DNA from: Clostridioides mangenotii TR | GTDB lineage: Bacteria; Bacillota; Clostridia; Peptostreptococcales; Peptostreptococcaceae | DNA length: 64,000 nucleotides | Direction: 5' to 3' | Assembly (NCBI RefSeq): GCF_000498755.1 | Contig: NZ_AXUS01000006.1 | Coordinates: 53,706-117,705, forward strand | Part shown: positions 47,145-56,686 of the stretch, in pieces | How the letters are laid out: every line of letters begins with the position of its first letter | Numbering within the stretch: position 1 is the first letter of the stretch | The notes under the pieces: model-generated | Told to the model about the DNA's origin: nothing | What the model saw: only the letters and a program-made list of their open reading frames with translations | The model's database searches: none | Translations under genes and position numbers: made by a program

Positions 47145-47780
47145 ATGGCTTACAAAACTCTACACGAATACGGAATGGATGAAGTGGAAATAGAAAGGTC
47201 AAGATTTATAGGGTATGCAAAACCTGTAAAGTCTGAAGAAGAAGCGATTGAATTTGTAAATGAGATAAAAAAGAAGCATAAAGATGCTACTCACAATGTA
47301 TGGGCTTATACTGTTGGAGAAAACATGAATATTCAACGTTATAGCGACGATGGAGAGCCACAGGGAACAGCGGGAATACCAAGCTTAGAGGTTATAAAAA
47401 AAGAAGATCTGAGGGATGTAGTAATCGTTGTAACTAGATACTTCGGAGGTGTTAAATTAGGAGCAGGAGGTCTTGTTAGAGCTTACACAAAGGGAGCAAA
47501 AATAGGATTAGAAGCAGGTAAAATTATAGATAAGGTCCTTTACCAAGAAGTCAAGATCGGTTTAGATTATACATTATTAGGGCGAGTTCAAAATGAGATA
47601 ATGAATTTAGGATTTTACATAAAAGATATCGTATATGAGGATAATGTAAACATTCTTGTATATTCAAAACTTGAAGATGTTGAAGGATTTACTACGAAAA
47701 TTGTGGATATAACTAGCGATAAATGTGAAATAGTGCTAGGAGAAGAGTTTTTCTTGTCAGAGAAATGGTGTTATAATTAA
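47145..47780 (+). CDS. YigZ/IMPACT family protein
   Basis: 211 residues. The N-terminal UPF0029 domain has RSRFIGYAKPV, THNVWAYTVG, YSDDGEPQGTAG and VVTRYFGGVKLGAGGL, and a DUF1949-like C-terminal domain follows. Bacterial members bind nucleic acid or ribosomes, and the eukaryotic relative IMPACT controls translation; the exact role is unknown. GATAGGAG precedes ATG 47145. Confidence 0.93.
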   Translation: MAYKTLHEYGMDEVEIERSRFIGYAKPVKSEEEAIEFVNEIKKKHKDATHNVWAYTVGENMNIQRYSDDGEPQGTAGIPSLEVIKKEDLRDVVIVVTRYFGGVKLGAGGLVRAYTKGAKIGLEAGKIIDKVLYQEVKIGLDYTLLGRVQNEIMNLGFYIKDIVYEDNVNILVYSKLEDVEGFTTKIVDITSDKCEIVLGEEFFLSEKWCYN

Positions 47781-47801
47781 GTAGACGTGTGAGCCGATAT
47801 A

Positions 47802-47870
47802 AATAGAGTGAGCATATACAGTTATATATATAATTTTATTATATAGCTGTATTTACTCACTCTATTTTTT
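47802..47870 (+). terminator. Terminator after the yigZ gene
   Basis: AATAGAGTGAG (47802-47812) pairs with CTCACTCTATT (47856-47866), extended by inner TATACAG/CTGTAT pairing and followed by a T run. Confidence 0.85.
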
Positions 47871-47929
47871 ATTTTATAGTAATTTAGAGATTAGCAAAAA
47901 GTATGAAATAGATTCAATAAACTTTAAAC

Positions 47930-48286
47930 TTATGTTTTTGAAAAACCTTTTTTTATTTCCATTAATCCAACAATAAGTAAAAAAATACCGAATAATTTTT
48001 TTAAAAGTGCTGCTTTAATATGGGTAGAAAGCAAAGATCCAAACATAGCTCCAAGTATTCCGAATAAAGCTATAGGAACAACAAGTTTTATCATTACATT
48101 TTTATTTTTAATATGAATAAAAAGAGCAACTATAGTCATGGGAATTGATGCAAGTAAGTTTGTGCTCTGTGCAATTTTAGTATCTATTCCGGCTAAAAGA
48201 ACTAATGCTGGAATTAAAATCGTTCCTCCTCCAAGACCCATACCACCGATAATTCCAGCAAAAAAACCTATAAGACTGTACATCAT
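47930..48286 (-). CDS. TauE/SafE-family half-transporter, second subunit
   Basis: 118 residues, four predicted helices, with GGMGLGGGTILIPALVLL, the TauE/SafE (DUF81) repeat signature. Typical TauE/SafE proteins of about 250 residues contain two such repeats in one chain. The ATG at 48286 directly abuts the stop of the upstream half, so both are made from one transcript. Family members export sulfite, sulfonates or related anions; the substrate here is unknown. Confidence 0.9.
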   Translation of the reverse strand: MMYSLIGFFAGIIGGMGLGGGTILIPALVLLAGIDTKIAQSTNLLASIPMTIVALFIHIKNKNVMIKLVVPIALFGILGAMFGSLLSTHIKAALLKKLFGIFLLIVGLMEIKKGFSKT

Positions 48287-48664
48287 CTAAAACACCATCC
48301 TTAAAGCAGCAATAATCATAATTGATCCAAAAGTAATTCTAAGAAACTTACCGTTAACCTTGCAAAGAAGTTTTGCCCCTATATAACCCCCTATAATACT
48401 TCCGATACCTACTTTAATTGTCAGGCTTGTATCGTAAACTCCAGACGACACATAAAAAATTGAGCTCGTAGTAGTCAAAAAGAAAATTATTGCAAGTGCT
48501 GTGGCATGAGATTTATGTTCCTCAGTATTTACTAGATTATTAAATATAGGAACTAGTAAAATTCCGCCTCCCGAACCAAATAACCCATTTACAAATCCAG
48601 AAAAAAGTCCTATAAGTGTATTTTTAAGGTTAAATTCTGTATCCTTAATTTTTATATTTTTCAT
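48287..48664 (-). CDS. TauE/SafE-family half-transporter, first subunit
   Basis: 125 residues, four predicted helices, with GLFGSGGGILLVPIF, the other TauE/SafE repeat. It is encoded directly upstream of the second half and ends at the base before that gene's ATG. Both frames are clean with full-length repeats, so a two-gene heterodimer is more likely than a frameshift of one gene. ATG 48664 is preceded by AGGTGATTAA. Confidence 0.9.
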   Translation of the reverse strand: MKNIKIKDTEFNLKNTLIGLFSGFVNGLFGSGGGILLVPIFNNLVNTEEHKSHATALAIIFFLTTTSSIFYVSSGVYDTSLTIKVGIGSIIGGYIGAKLLCKVNGKFLRITFGSIMIIAALRMVF

Positions 48665-48839
48665 TTAATCACCTATTATTTAAATTGCCCAAAAGTGACA
48701 ATTATATTACTATTATGTATAGATAAAAATATTAATGATTATTTGATAGCATATTAACGATGATACATAGTATTGATTGTCAAAATTTATGATATAATAT
48801 GACTATAAAAATAGATGATAATCATAGAGGAGAATAGAG

Positions 48840-49595
48840 ATGAGCACAAGAAAAGAACAGATAGACAGTACTGTAAAATGGATTCAAGATAAAGTATCGG
48901 AATCACATTCTAAAGGCCTAATTGTTGGAGTTTCTGGTGGAATAGATTCAGCTGTGGTTGCTTATTTGATAAAAAAGGCATGTCCACAGAACTCATTAGG
49001 AGTAATAATGGATATAAAAAATAGTGCAGTTGATATGGAAGATGCCTTAAAAGTAATTAACGGATGCGATATAAAACATTTAGAATTAGATTTACTTGAT
49101 CCACAAGAAAATATTTTACAAATGGTTGTTGAAAGTCTTAAAGAAAACGATTTATTCAAGGAAGATTACCTAAGAATTACTGATGCAAACTTAAGAGCTA
49201 GACTTAGAATGAGCACTATTTATGCTGTTGCGAATAATCTAGGATATTTAGTTGTAGGAACTGACAATTCAGCTGAGCTATATACTGGATACTTCACTAA
49301 GTACGGAGACGGTGGAGTGGATATTCTTCCTATTGCAAATCTGTCTAAAGCGGAAGTTTACGAGTGGGCAGTGGAACTTGGTGTTCCAGAGAGCCTTATA
49401 AATAAAAAACCATCAGCAGGTCTTTGGGAGGGTCAAACTGATGAAAATGAAATGGGAACAACATATGACAAAATAGATGCGATAGTTGATGGAAAAACAG
49501 AAGGAATTCCACAAAAAGACCTAGATATTATAAATAGGTTACACAGCACTAGCGAGCATAAAAGGACTACTCCTGCAAAACCTCCTAAGTTCTAA
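48840..49595 (+). CDS. nadE: NAD+ synthetase (ammonia-dependent)
   Basis: Amidates deamido-NAD to NAD, 251 residues, with no glutaminase domain, so it uses ammonia. PP-loop SGGIDS lies at 32-37. Further family segments are RARLRMSTIYAVAN, GTDNSAELYTGYFTKYGDGG and KPSAGLWEGQTDE. GGAGAATAG precedes ATG 48840. Confidence 0.95.
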   Translation: MSTRKEQIDSTVKWIQDKVSESHSKGLIVGVSGGIDSAVVAYLIKKACPQNSLGVIMDIKNSAVDMEDALKVINGCDIKHLELDLLDPQENILQMVVESLKENDLFKEDYLRITDANLRARLRMSTIYAVANNLGYLVVGTDNSAELYTGYFTKYGDGGVDILPIANLSKAEVYEWAVELGVPESLINKKPSAGLWEGQTDENEMGTTYDKIDAIVDGKTEGIPQKDLDIINRLHSTSEHKRTTPAKPPKF

Positions 49596-49692
49596 TTTAC
49601 TAATAATAAGATATGTGATAAAATCTACAATGGAGTTAAATATACAATATTTACGATTCGAATAATTAATTATACGTATAAGGAGTGGTATT

Positions 49693-50412
49693 ATGGGACG
49701 TATAGGAAATATTATCAACAGAAAAGGCAAGCAAGATGCCCAAAGAGCTAAAATATTTACAAAACACGCTAGAGCTATAGCTGTTGCAGCTAAAGAAGGC
49801 GGAGGAGATCCAGAGTACAATGCGACTCTAAAAACTGCTATTGATAAAGCTAAGGCAGACAATATGCCGAATGATAACATAGATAGAGCAATAGCAAAGG
49901 GTGCAGGAGCTGGCGCTGGAGAAAACTATGAAAACATAGTTTATGAGGGATACGGACCTGGTGGAGTAGCAGTTATTGTAGACACTTTAACTGATAATAA
50001 AAATAGAACAGCTGGAAACGTGAGATTCTACTTTGATAAAAACGGTGGTAATTTAGGTACTTCTGGTTGTGTTTCATTTATGTTCGATAAAAAAGGTCAA
50101 ATATTTATAGCATCTGGAGGCGAAGTAAGTGAAGACGAACTTATGGATGCAGCACTAGAAGCAGGAGCAGAGGACTTCCTAACAGAAGAAGAAGGATATG
50201 AAGTAGTGACAGCTCCAGAAGATTTTAACGCTGTAAGAGATGAATTAAAATCAAAAGGATACGAATTCTTAAGTGCGGATATAAAATTAATCCCTCAAAC
50301 GACTTCTCAATTATCTGAAGAAGGTCAAGTTAAAGCTATGGACAAACTTATAGAGATGCTTGAAGAAGATGACGATGTTCAAGATATCTACCATAACTGG
50401 GAAATGGAGTAG
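49693..50412 (+). CDS. yebC: YebC/PmpR-family regulatory protein
   Basis: 239 residues, full length. The start [20 protein letters not shown] and the segments [25 protein letters not shown] and [14 protein letters not shown] are highly typical. YebC proteins are described as transcription regulators and, more recently, as translation factors acting on proline-rich stalls. AAGGAGTGGTATT precedes ATG 49693. Confidence 0.94.
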   Translation: MGRIGNIINRKGKQDAQRAKIFTKHARAIAVAAKEGGGDPEYNATLKTAIDKAKADNMPNDNIDRAIAKGAGAGAGENYENIVYEGYGPGGVAVIVDTLTDNKNRTAGNVRFYFDKNGGNLGTSGCVSFMFDKKGQIFIASGGEVSEDELMDAALEAGAEDFLTEEEGYEVVTAPEDFNAVRDELKSKGYEFLSADIKLIPQTTSQLSEEGQVKAMDKLIEMLEEDDDVQDIYHNWEME

Positions 50413-50604
50413 AAGTCGATATTACTTAGTAGTTGCAATAATCACAAAGATTTGTATTTTGATAAATTATGTAAGATAAGCGATTGTTAAGGTATATTTT
50501 TGAGATAGTGTTTAAAATTGTATTGATGTACGTACAGGTAGTTTAGTTAAGGTATATATTTATGCCTTTAATTGCGACGTACGTTGGAGAGTTAAGATAT
50601 ACGG

Positions 50605-50659
50605 CACCTCCAAATCATGTTTGCATAATGTATGTGAATATGATTTGGAGGTGTTTTTT
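50605..50659 (+). terminator. Terminator in the yebC-CPBP gap
   Basis: Perfect 14-base stem CACCTCCAAATCAT (50605-50618) with ATGATTTGGAGGTG (50640-50653), followed by six Ts. Confidence 0.85.
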
Positions 50660-50728
50660 GTGATTATAGATTATATCTATAGAGAGTACATTTATCAAAT
50701 TAAAATCCCCACCGTTTTTGGATTATAA
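50651..50728 (+). pseudogene. Broken small reading frame, copy 1
   Basis: Reads VFFVIIDYIYREYIYQIK and then diverges and stops. It is related to copy 2 at 51242-51418. The first codons overlap the 3' arm of the preceding hairpin. The function of the family is not recognised. Confidence 0.4.
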
Positions 50729-50884
50729 GCAATTAGATATAAATATATAAAGATTAAAAGAATACAAAAGGCAATCAAAAAAGCAGAGCAATCTGCCTTT
50801 TAAAGTAAATAGTAAAATATATTATAAAAAAATAAAACCTTTTATAAACGCAACTCGTTATATAAGTGAAAGGGGGATGAGAAT

Positions 50885-51040
50885 TTGGCACAGATTGATG
50901 AAAAGCTAATAATAGAGATACTAAAAGGAAATGAAAGTGCAATGGAAATACTAGTTATAGGGGTTATGCCAATGGATGAAGAAGGTATAAGAGTATCTAG
51001 AAGAACAGGTAATACAACTGGTAGACCTAGAGCTCGATAA
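50885..51040 (+). CDS. Small hypothetical ORF (51 codons), sigma-factor-like start
   Basis: TTG start behind GGGGGATGAGAA. The first 22 residues (AQIDEKLIIEILKGNESAM) resemble the N-terminus of ECF sigma factors, then the sequence changes to an Arg-rich end (GNTTGRPRAR). It may be a truncated relic. Confidence is low. Confidence 0.35.
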   Translation: MAQIDEKLIIEILKGNESAMEILVIGVMPMDEEGIRVSRRTGNTTGRPRAR

Positions 51041-51241
51041 CTTTCAAATTGGGAAGAGAGTTGCTAAGTAACTTGATTACATAATGGAATAGACTGGTTA
51101 ACTTTATTTATTATGGGAGAGATTAGGCAAGGTTCTTAAGGTTAGTTTAAGAGCTACTATAAGGTAATCTAATATTTAGTTGTTAAATGGCTGGTTACGA
51201 CACCTCTGAAGTATGTTTATATAGCGAGTTACTATAAAAAT

Positions 51242-51418
51242 ATGCTTGGTGGTGTTTTTTGCGTGCTTATAGATGATGTACATAGAGAGTATATCTATGA
51301 TATAAAGGTTATTCAGGACGATTAAAGGATAAAAAACTTTAATAAGCTTTTTGCATATTGTAAAACAGAGCTTGAGCTGACCGAGCTTGAAGAGATTCAC
51401 TTTAGGATTTTAATTTGA
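51242..51418 (+). pseudogene. Broken small reading frame, copy 2
   Basis: From ATG 51242 the frame reads VFCVLIDDVHREYIYDIK, meets one TAA at codon 28 (51323-51325), then stays open as RIKNFNKLFAYCKTELELTE and a few more residues to a stop at 51418. Only the single stop interrupts about 58 codons. It parallels copy 1. A weak hairpin (about 51210-51262) precedes it as in copy 1. Confidence 0.45.
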
Positions 51419-51600
51419 CGTAGTATGAGGTTTCAAGAATCGATATAAAATATGATACTTAATAGTGAAATAGAAACTGTATATATTAGGTGTCGGTTAT
51501 TATCTTTAATCAAAACAATATATTATTTAAATATTTTTTATGTTATACTGACATATCAAATATTGTTTTAATTTAATTTGTATTAAAGGAGGAATAAAAT

Positions 51601-52236
51601 ATGAACCATTCACTTAGTAATAAAAAGCAAGGGGTTATCTTAATTTTGGGTGCTATAATAACTGGTATTTTATATCAAAGTTTACCAATTGTAATTTCCA
51701 ATTTAACTCTACTCGAAATTTTAGGTACATTTTTCAATGCAGTTATTATGGGAATAATCGCATATCTAATGTTGAAAACAAAGTTTTTTGAATGGTTTAT
51801 GCATTTTAGTTTCAAATGGTTATTAGTCGGGATTCCTACTTTAATAATTGTGGGTACAGTTTCTAGTATATTTTGGGCAACTATTTCCGGCGGTCATACT
51901 GCAAACAGTATAAATGGAGTATTATCTTGGTCATACGTTATCAAAAACATTCCATTCATGCTCTTAGGTGAAGAACTATTGAGTATAAGTATTCTTTATG
52001 GAGCATGGAAGAAGTGGAATTGGGAATTTTGGCAAGCTACATTATTTTGTTCAATACTCTTCGCAGTATGGCATTTATTTTCTTATGATTTTAATTTATT
52101 ACAATGTTTAGTAACCATTATACCAAGTAGATTAGTATTAAATTACCTATTTAAAAAAAGTAATTCGATTTGGGTTACTTTAACAGTCCATATAGTTTTT
52201 GATGTATTTGCATTTTTGCCAATTTTATTGAAATAA
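51601..52236 (+). CDS. CPBP-family intramembrane protease
   Basis: 211 residues with about six helices. The CAAX-protease/bacteriocin-processing (CPBP) motifs are visible: GEELLSISILYG with the Glu pair, FAVWHLFSYD with the second-motif His, and a third His with Asp in HIVFDVFAF. The usual Arg of EExxxR is absent (Ser/Ile positions instead), so activity may be altered. GGAGGAATAAAAT precedes ATG 51601. Often linked to bacteriocin immunity, but no bacteriocin gene is seen here. Confidence 0.82.
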   Translation: MNHSLSNKKQGVILILGAIITGILYQSLPIVISNLTLLEILGTFFNAVIMGIIAYLMLKTKFFEWFMHFSFKWLLVGIPTLIIVGTVSSIFWATISGGHTANSINGVLSWSYVIKNIPFMLLGEELLSISILYGAWKKWNWEFWQATLFCSILFAVWHLFSYDFNLLQCLVTIIPSRLVLNYLFKKSNSIWVTLTVHIVFDVFAFLPILLK

Positions 52237-52249
52237 TTGATTAAACTTT

Positions 52250-52286
52250 AAGGTTACTATTTTTTTGATAAATAGTAACCTTTTTT
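52250..52286 (+). terminator. Terminator after the CPBP gene
   Basis: AAGGTTACTATT pairs with AATAGTAACCTT (52271-52282), followed by Ts. Confidence 0.85.
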
Positions 52287-52479
52287 CTAATTAACTATTA
52301 GGTATTTGAGATTAGGGGTAAGGATTATTGAGGTATGCAAATCTTTTACAATAATATAGACGTTTATAATGTTAGAATATATACATCTCTGAGCATGTGA
52401 TTATTATGTAAATATAGATCAAAGATATTTTTATTTTATACAAAAGTATAACAAAATTATAATTACAAATAGGAAGAAC

Positions 52480-52508
52480 TTGATAATGATTATCGTTATA
52501 TATATAAT
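52480..52508 (+). promoter_or_regulatory. Fur-controlled promoter of the siderophore operon
   Basis: TTGATA (52480-52485) and TATAAT (52503-52508) are separated by 17 bases. The Fur-like box GATAATGATTATCGTTATA (52482-52500) agrees with the 19-base consensus GATAATGATAATCATTATC at 16 positions and fills the spacer. Iron-loaded Fur would block RNA polymerase. Confidence 0.8.
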
Positions 52509-52577
52509 GGAATAGATATTTGATACATTTTAGTTGGTTTATATAGCTAGAAATGTTTAGATTAAAGGAGTGCGAAA

Positions 52578-53429
52578 ATGAAAATAAAAGCAGAAGAACT
52601 TGTAGAACATTATATTAAAAATTCTATTCAAATTAAAGGTGTATACCATCATAAAATAGAGCCAGGAATGGCAGGATTAGAACAATCAGCACCTTTTCCA
52701 GGTTTTATTTTTCCGATTAGTGGTCAGGCACAGTATCACTTTAACGGTACCTCATACATAGTAGGTTCGGGAAAAGTAATTCATGGGGGCGCCAATATGA
52801 GGCTTGATAAGAGAGTTGTCGGAAGTGACAAGTGGGAGTACATTTCTGTACTGTACGATATTAATTCAGCTGATGCTAAAAATGTTTATCTACAAAATAT
52901 GCATTTTGAGCTAAACATAGGACAAAGTCCACGTCTTATAGAAATATTATGGAGAATGTGGAGGGCCTTTAATAAAGGAAGTACTATATCGACCTTTCAG
53001 GCAGAAATGTTATTTCGATGTGCATTGGAAGAGGTTTTTGTATGTGGATCGAATAAGGGAGAAGATGCTGCACGAGGTTTATTTGATAGTGTATCTGCGT
53101 ATATTAGGGATAATTATATGGATTCACTTACTGTTCGAGGATTGGCTGATCAAAATAATGTCAATCAGAATAGGCTGTTTTATGTTTTTAATAAATATGC
53201 GGGTATGGGACCTGGAGACTATCTTATAGAGTATCGCTTGAACCGCGCTAAGGGTTTACTTATTTCGTGTAATGCATCTATAGCTAGAGTATCAGAAAGT
53301 GTTGGTTATTCGGACCCACTTTATTTTAGTCGTATTTTTAAAAATAGATATGGGGTTTCTCCAAGCGGATTTAGAAAAGAATTCAGGAATAATCCATATA
53401 AGTTTCAGGATACTTGTATTCAAATATAA
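52578..53429 (+). CDS. AraC-family regulator of the siderophore operon
   Basis: 283 residues. The N-terminal cupin-like sensor region (about 20-150) includes GFIFPISGQAQYHFNG. The C-terminal domain has two helix-turn-helix units: SLTVRGLADQNNVNQNRLF-type and ARVSESVGYSDPLYFSRIFK, then YGVSPSGFRKE. It sits directly behind a Fur-controlled promoter and before an iron transporter. By analogy to YbtA or Btr, it probably senses the ferri-siderophore and activates the operon. AAAGGAGTG precedes ATG 52578. Confidence 0.9.
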   Translation: MKIKAEELVEHYIKNSIQIKGVYHHKIEPGMAGLEQSAPFPGFIFPISGQAQYHFNGTSYIVGSGKVIHGGANMRLDKRVVGSDKWEYISVLYDINSADAKNVYLQNMHFELNIGQSPRLIEILWRMWRAFNKGSTISTFQAEMLFRCALEEVFVCGSNKGEDAARGLFDSVSAYIRDNYMDSLTVRGLADQNNVNQNRLFYVFNKYAGMGPGDYLIEYRLNRAKGLLISCNASIARVSESVGYSDPLYFSRIFKNRYGVSPSGFRKEFRNNPYKFQDTCIQI

Positions 53430-53498
53430 AATATATTTTGTTAGACTTATCTATAACGTCTATTAGGACAAAATATAGATTTATAGGAGGTAAGTATA

Positions 53499-54464
53499 AT
53501 GAAAAAGATAATGGGGCTGTTAGTCTCAATTATAATTGTAACAGGCTTATTGACTGGTTGCTCTGGTAAACCCTCAGTAACAAATGAGGATAACGAAGGG
53601 AAAAATGCTAGTAATACCGAGGAATCTACATGGCCTAGGACAATTACTGATTCAGCTGGAAATGAAGTTGTTCTCAAAGAGGAGCCTAAAAGAATTGCAC
53701 TCCTTCATACTATGTATTTAGAGCACTTTTTAGCATTAGGGATACCGCCTACAGCATCTGCAGGCTCTACAACGGGGAATGCAATGAAGGTTTTGGATGA
53801 GTGGGAGACGCTACAAGGATATAGTGAAAAAGCTGATATTATTGATTTAGGTAGCGCTAGAGAAGTAAATATAGAGGCTGTTTTAGAATCTAAACCAGAT
53901 GTTATTGTAACATTTAAAGGACATATTAATTTGGATAAAATATACGATCAATTGACGGCTATTGCACCAGTGGTTCAAATAGACCACACTTTCTCTTGGC
54001 AAGATCAAATACTTGCATGTGCTGAGATTGTAGGAAAAGAAAAAGAAGCAGATGAGTTTATAACAGAAAATGAATCGATAATTTCTTCATCTAAAGAAAA
54101 AATAAGCAAATACAGTGATAAAACAGTTGCACTTTTCCGTACTGATGGTAAATCTTTTATAACGCGCGCAAATAAAAACTACTGCGAAACTTTTGGAATA
54201 AGTAAGCCAGAGGGATATCCAGATGATTATGAAACATTGTCATTAGAAGCTGTTGCTGAGATGAATCCAGATTATATTATTTTCCAGGATTTTGAAGAAA
54301 CGGCTAAAACATTCGTAAAAACTCAAGGAAATTCATCTGTTTGGAATAATTTAGACGCTGTTAAAAATGGGAATGTTGTTTACTTTGATGATTCATTAAA
54401 TACGTTTGGGCCCCTTGCAATGAGATTAACATCTGAAAAACTAGTAAATATGTTCCAAGAGTAA
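53499..54464 (+). CDS. Iron-siderophore ABC transporter substrate-binding lipoprotein
   Basis: 321 residues. Signal peptide with lipobox LTGC (lipidated Cys21), followed by a TroA/FhuD-type (PBP2) domain: TITDSAGNEVVLKEEPKRIA, VNIEAVLESKPDVIV and EMNPDYIIFQDFEE. It captures ferric siderophore at the membrane surface for the two FecCD permeases downstream. AGGAGGTAAG precedes ATG 53499. Confidence 0.92.
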   Translation: MKKIMGLLVSIIIVTGLLTGCSGKPSVTNEDNEGKNASNTEESTWPRTITDSAGNEVVLKEEPKRIALLHTMYLEHFLALGIPPTASAGSTTGNAMKVLDEWETLQGYSEKADIIDLGSAREVNIEAVLESKPDVIVTFKGHINLDKIYDQLTAIAPVVQIDHTFSWQDQILACAEIVGKEKEADEFITENESIISSSKEKISKYSDKTVALFRTDGKSFITRANKNYCETFGISKPEGYPDDYETLSLEAVAEMNPDYIIFQDFEETAKTFVKTQGNSSVWNNLDAVKNGNVVYFDDSLNTFGPLAMRLTSEKLVNMFQE

Positions 54465-54565
54465 TACATTTAGAGTAATATATTAGGAGCTAAGTTATAA
54501 AAGGAAAAATAGTATATATAAGTCATGTGTAGGCTGTAAAAGGGTAAAAGGAGACGGTTTATCAA

Positions 54566-55635
54566 ATGAAGGAAATTAAAGATTTAGAGCAGCCAATTCA
54601 AGGGGTAAAGAATAGTAAAGAAATTAATAGAGATAAAAATTATAAATTGATGATATATTGGATGATAGTTTTATTCGGATCTATTTTATTGGTACTGATT
54701 ATGTTATTTTCGATAACTAAGGGGTCTACAAATATATCCGTTGATATTATTTTTGATGCTTTATTATCATTTGACAGTGATAATTCTATTCATTTAACAA
54801 TAGTAGACTTGAGGCTACCACGCGTTATTGCAAGTGCATTAGTGGGTTCAGCTTTTGCTGTTTCAGGAGCTATAATGCAGGGTATGACAAAAAATCCATT
54901 GGCGGAGCCGGTATTATGGGAATCAATGCCGGAGCAGTGTTTGCTTTATCAATTTGTTTTGCATTTTATCCTGATGTTGGTTATTTAGAAATTATAATGC
55001 TTTCATTTTTAGGGGCAGCATTTGGCTCATTACTAGTAAATGGAGTTGTATATATGAGGAGGGCAGGAGCTACACCTGCAAGATTAGTCTTAGCAGGTGT
55101 AGCTATCAATGCGCTATTAACCTCTCTTAGCCAAGGGATAGGGCTTACATTTGATGTTGCTCAAAACATGATGTTTTGGACGGTTGGAGGAGTTGCTGGC
55201 TCCAATTGGGGTCAGATAAAAATAATGGCACCTTGTATTGTAGCATCTTTATTAGGATCGGTTATTCTATCACCTCGTATATCTATGCTGAGTCTAGGGG
55301 AGGATGTTGCAAAAGGATTAGGTCTAAATGTTGTACTTACTAATGTTATTTGTTCCATTGTCGTACTTATACTTGCAGGAGCATCTGTATCTGTTGTGGG
55401 TGCTGTAGGATTTGTAGGTCTTATAATCCCACATATATCTCGGTTTCTGGTAGGTATTGACTATAGAAGGATAATACCTGCATCGGCAGTGTTGGGATCA
55501 ATTTTGATGGTGTTGGCGGATTTATGTGCTCGTATGATAAATCCACCTTTCGAAACACCTGTAGGGGCTCTTATTTCTCTAATTGGCGTTCCATTTTTCT
55601 TATATCTGGCAAATAGACAAAGGAGTATGAACTAA
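54566..55635 (+). CDS. FecCD-family iron-siderophore permease, split by a frameshift
   Basis: Inner-membrane permease. The first frame (from 54566) has LRLPRVIASALVGSAFAVSG and IMQGMTKNPLAEP. The second frame (to 55635) resumes with MGINAGAVFAL. Between them CCGGTATT would become CCGGGTATT if one G were restored (near 54910-54914), giving the family sequence NPLAEPGIMGINAGA and one 356-residue protein. The second half has GAVGFVGLIIPHISR. The break is probably a sequence error. AAGGAGACGG precedes ATG 54566. Confidence 0.9.
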
Positions 55636-56666
55636 TGATAAAGCAAAATAGAAATAAAGAATATGATAAAAAAATTGCTTTTCATACCAGCGTAATTATT
55701 GGGTTTGCTATTTTACTTCTACTTATTATTGTCGTCAGCTTAAATACAGGTTATGTAAAACTTTCACCACTTGATACTTTAAGTACTTTATTTGGTGGAG
55801 GGGGAGAGAAGGAGAAGCTGATTTTATTTAGTTTCAGAATGCCTCGTATAGTACTTTCTATGCTTGTTGGTGTTGGATTAGCAATGTCTGGATGCATAAT
55901 ACAAAATATATCAAAGAATGATCTTGCTGATCCAGGACTGTTAGGTATAAATGCAGGGGCTGGTTTAGTGGTCATCCTATATGTTATGTTCTTTGGATCT
56001 CAGTCTTTTCTTTCTATATTCACTCTTCCATTTTTATCATTAATCGGAGCTGGACTTACAGCGATTTTAATTTACTTCCTAGCGTTTAGAAAGAGAAGAA
56101 GAAGTTCTTCGTTTAATCTTGTATTAAATGGAGTTGCTGTTCAGGCAGGTATTTCTGCATTGACAACTGTTTTAGTGATTAAATTGGATGAAACTCAGTT
56201 TGATTTTGTAGCTTCATGGCAAGCTGGAAGTATTTGGGGAAGTAATTGGAAATTTGTATGGGCTCTTCTACCTTGGCTTTTATTGTTGATACCATATGTT
56301 ATGTCTAAATCCAATGTATTAAATATATTGGATTTAGATAACGATGTAGCTAGAGGGCTTGGTGTAAATATTGAAAAAGAGCGTCGAGGGCTACTTGCAG
56401 CGTCGGTGGCATTAGCGGCATCAAGTGTTGCAGTGAGTGGTAGTATAAGTTTTGTAGGACTACTAGCACCACATTTGGCACGAAAGATTGTAGGACCTAA
56501 ACACAATATATTGCTTCCTACTTGTGCGCTCACCGGTGCTGTATTGGTATCTGGAGCGGATGCAATTGCAAGAGTTTTACTACAACCTACAGAAATCCCA
56601 ACTGGGATCGCAGTTGCAGTTATTGGAGCTCCGTACCTACTTTATCTACTGATTAAAGGGAAATAA
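55635..56666 (+). CDS. FecCD-family iron-siderophore permease
   Basis: 343 residues with about nine or ten helices. FRMPRIVLSMLVGVGLAMSG, NDLADPGLLGINAGAG and GSISFVGLLAPHLARKIVG match the family. It starts at the last base of the preceding permease gene, so translation is coupled. With its neighbour it forms the transmembrane heterodimer. Confidence 0.95.
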   Translation: MIKQNRNKEYDKKIAFHTSVIIGFAILLLLIIVVSLNTGYVKLSPLDTLSTLFGGGGEKEKLILFSFRMPRIVLSMLVGVGLAMSGCIIQNISKNDLADPGLLGINAGAGLVVILYVMFFGSQSFLSIFTLPFLSLIGAGLTAILIYFLAFRKRRRSSSFNLVLNGVAVQAGISALTTVLVIKLDETQFDFVASWQAGSIWGSNWKFVWALLPWLLLLIPYVMSKSNVLNILDLDNDVARGLGVNIEKERRGLLAASVALAASSVAVSGSISFVGLLAPHLARKIVGPKHNILLPTCALTGAVLVSGADAIARVLLQPTEIPTGIAVAVIGAPYLLYLLIKGK

Positions 56667-56686
56667 CAATGAAAGAGATGATATAG

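Noticed and set aside
51601..52236. Bacteriocin cluster around the CPBP protease
   Set aside because: No precursor peptide with a double-Gly leader, no peptidase-ABC exporter and no modification enzyme lies nearby.
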